Below, in pieces: positions 56,469 through 57,744 of a stretch of 57,744 nucleotides of DNA. Position 1 is the stretch's first letter. Each line of letters begins with the position of its first letter. The stretch is from a virus. The translations under genes and the position numbers were made by a program. The notes beneath the pieces are model-generated. The model did not search any database. It was not told the origin of the DNA and worked only from the letters and a program-made list of their open reading frames with translations. The stretch lies in the IMG/VR virus record IMGVR_UViG_3300025525_000003, positions 1 to 57,744 of that record; one strand, given 5' to 3'.

Positions 56469-57468
56469 TCGGGTCGATGTTGGTGTAGCGCTCCTGAACT
56501 TCCCATTTCCGCGGCCCACCGGCCGCCGTGATCTCCTGCGGGGTCAGTCCGAGCTCGGCCAGTGAACTGGTCGCCTCACGCTTCAAGTCGTGCAGATGCA
56601 GATTCTCGATGCCGCAGGCGTCGCAGGCCCATTTGAAATATTTGCTGACCGTGCCCGGCTTGAACGGAAAGATGCGTGGTTCGCCGTCGCGCCTTGGCTG
56701 GCGCTGGATGATCTCCCAGGCTTCGGCTGGCAGCAACACGAACTCGTCATTGCCTTCCTTTTTTCGCGGATGCTTGCGGTCGCGCACCACCACGCCGCGG
56801 CGCGCCGGATCAAGGTCGCGCCACTCGATGCGGGATACCTCTCCGCGGCGCAGGATGGACTGCCTGGCGACTTCTATGATGTCTTGCATGGGGATGTCGT
56901 ACTCGGGATGATCGCGGAACCAGCGGTAGATGCGTGCCAGTTCGTCGGCCTGTGGGCGCCTGGTGCGTTTCTTCGCCTCGGCGATCAGGCCGTAGTGCTG
57001 CAGGGTCGGCCGTGCCTCACCGACGATGTCCGGCAGGCGCAGGCGCAGCAGGCTGGCCGTGTGCTTGAGGACGGTGCCCAGCTTGGAGACCTCCATGTTG
57101 AGCGCCACAGGACCGCTGCCACCGCGCTTCCGGCCGGTGCCTTCGCGGCGCCGGCCCTGTGCCCAAGCCAGCAACTTGGCCGTGTCGAGCTCTGCCGCCG
57201 AATGGTGCCCAAGCCCATCGGCCAGGTGCGCGAGGATGTAGTGCTCGTTGCTTTTCGGGTTGATCGGCCGGCCCGAGGCGGCGCGGGCCTCGCGGTAAGC
57301 CAGAATGAGATCGGCAATCCTGGCGTTGCCGTGGTCGTTGCCGCCCTCGATCTCAAGCACCCAGCGCGCAGCTGCGGCTTTCGTCGGGAAGGTCTTTGAG
57401 ATAGACTTGCGGCCCGGCTGGCGGATCTGCGCGCGCCAGCGATTGCCGATCTTGAGAATGGATGCCAC
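56419..57468 (-). CDS. int: tyrosine recombinase (prophage integrase)
   Basis: This 349-residue integrase starts at GTG 57468. It has an N-terminal arm-binding unit (about 1-50), a core-binding region (50-160) and the catalytic domain from about 170. Visible are the first Arg in ILRRGEVSRIEW, the Lys in RKHPRKKEG, the box LHLHDLKREATSSLAELGL and the Tyr in ERYTNID. In that box Lys stands where HxxR has Arg, though an Arg follows, and the usual GH further on is GP (GGPRKWEVQERY). It would act at the tRNA-Arg site 170 bases away. Confidence 0.88.
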   Translation of the reverse strand: MASILKIGNRWRAQIRQPGRKSISKTFPTKAAAARWVLEIEGGNDHGNARIADLILAYREARAASGRPINPKSNEHYILAHLADGLGHHSAAELDTAKLLAWAQGRRREGTGRKRGGSGPVALNMEVSKLGTVLKHTASLLRLRLPDIVGEARPTLQHYGLIAEAKKRTRRPQADELARIYRWFRDHPEYDIPMQDIIEVARQSILRRGEVSRIEWRDLDPARRGVVVRDRKHPRKKEGNDEFVLLPAEAWEIIQRQPRRDGEPRIFPFKPGTVSKYFKWACDACGIENLHLHDLKREATSSLAELGLTPQEITAAGGPRKWEVQERYTNIDPIKLHERLEQAKKAKGI

Positions 57469-57478
57469 ACCCGCCCCC

Positions 57479-57497
57479 TGTAGCAGTTTTGTAGCAG
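57479..57497. repeat. TGTAGCAG direct pair
   Basis: TGTAGCAG occurs at 57479-57486 and 57490-57497, eleven bases apart, about one helix turn, just before the integrase start. It could be an integrase arm site or an autoregulatory site. The 10-bp CGGGATTATA at 57510 also occurs at 61-70, outside the suggested left border; I take this as chance. Confidence 0.4.
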
Positions 57498-57634
57498 TCG
57501 ATCAGGAGACGGGATTATAGAGTATCGGGGCAACGGTATAACGGACGGACCCGAAAAAAAGCAGGAACAGCATGAATTAAAAGGGATTTGCCAGCAACAT
57601 CAAAGGGTTGGTTCTTCCCATTGATGTACCCCCT

Positions 57635-57709
57635 CCCCTCGTAGTTCAATGGATAGAACGGCCGCCTCCTAAGCGGCAAATACAGGTTCGATTCCTGTCG
57701 AGGGGGCCA
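57635..57709 (+). tRNA. tRNA-Arg (CCT)
   Basis: This is a complete cloverleaf: acceptor CCCCTCG paired to CGAGGGG, D-arm GTTCAATGGATAGAAC, anticodon stem GCCGC/GCGGC with loop CTCCTAA (anticodon CCT), T-arm ACAGG/CCTGT, discriminator G and an encoded CCA. It is the probable integration target; its first 14 bases contain the 12-bp repeat shared with the left border. Confidence 0.95.
57637..57648. other. candidate attR core
   Basis: CCTCGTAGTTCA is identical to 116-127 and lies at the 5' side of the tRNA-Arg gene. If it is the crossover, the phage supplies the sequence upstream of the tRNA and the first acceptor bases. The bases just before differ (CTCCTCG left, CCCCTCG right), but both still pair with the 3' acceptor, one with a wobble. 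Confidence 0.5.
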
Positions 57710-57744
57710 GCCCGCAATTCCTCGGAGAAAGTCAGCACCATAGA

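Noticed and set aside
1-57744. CRISPR arrays, insertion sequences, rRNA
   Set aside because: I saw no regularly spaced repeats, no transposase and no rRNA in the window.

Overview
The window is an essentially complete tailed-phage genome integrated in a GC-rich proteobacterial chromosome. Dense GTG/ATG genes with strong purine Shine-Dalgarno sites and the general gene style suggest a betaproteobacterium; that is an inference, since almost no host DNA is present. Only about 115 bases of flank remain on the left and about 100 on the right. The right edge carries an intact tRNA-Arg(CCT). A 12-bp piece of the 5' half of that tRNA recurs at 116-127, so the prophage probably runs from about 116 to about 57648.

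Layout. A single long leftward (minus-strand) unit covers about 46.5 kb, from a Cro-like gene at 46692 down to position 201. In transcription order it holds small regulators, a DnaT/O-like initiator and DnaB helicase; an accessory block (DUF1367, HNH-AP2 endonuclease, proteasome-like Ntn hydrolase, DUF1364, an 18-residue Lys/Gly peptide, DUF1064 nuclease); a phage tRNA with a CAT anticodon; the lysis cassette (two holin-like membrane proteins, SLT endolysin, Rz with an embedded Rz1); TerS/TerL; an accessory virion block; then portal, scaffold, major capsid protein, P22 gp4-like and gp10-like neck proteins, fibres and a beta-helix tailspike; and last the candidate ejection proteins, ending in a 4201-residue polyvalent protein. 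Most genes overlap by ATGA, so translation is probably coupled.

The switch lies at 46.7-48.45 kb. A LexA/CI-like S24 repressor (plus strand) diverges from the Cro-like gene. Palindromes related to TTACCCGTGGGTAA occur both in the cI-cro gap and at the promoter of the rightward operon, so one repressor probably controls both lytic units. Two genes follow cI on the same strand, a 57-residue membrane protein and an exported ClpP/SppA-like protein. They look like lysogenic-conversion genes.

The rightward operon (48463-56468, plus) carries RecT and a YqaJ-type exonuclease, an HNH endonuclease, DUF2303 and many small genes, and ends in an excisionase-like gene that overlaps the integrase tail to tail. 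Inside it, 54772-55880 looks like a short run of integron-style gene cassettes. attC-like hairpins separate the genes, and each cassette start is the exact reverse complement of its own end box. One cassette encodes a C5-cytosine methyltransferase with a second, nearly co-extensive 236-codon frame that also looks like a phage protein family. These two observations are the most unusual things in the window.
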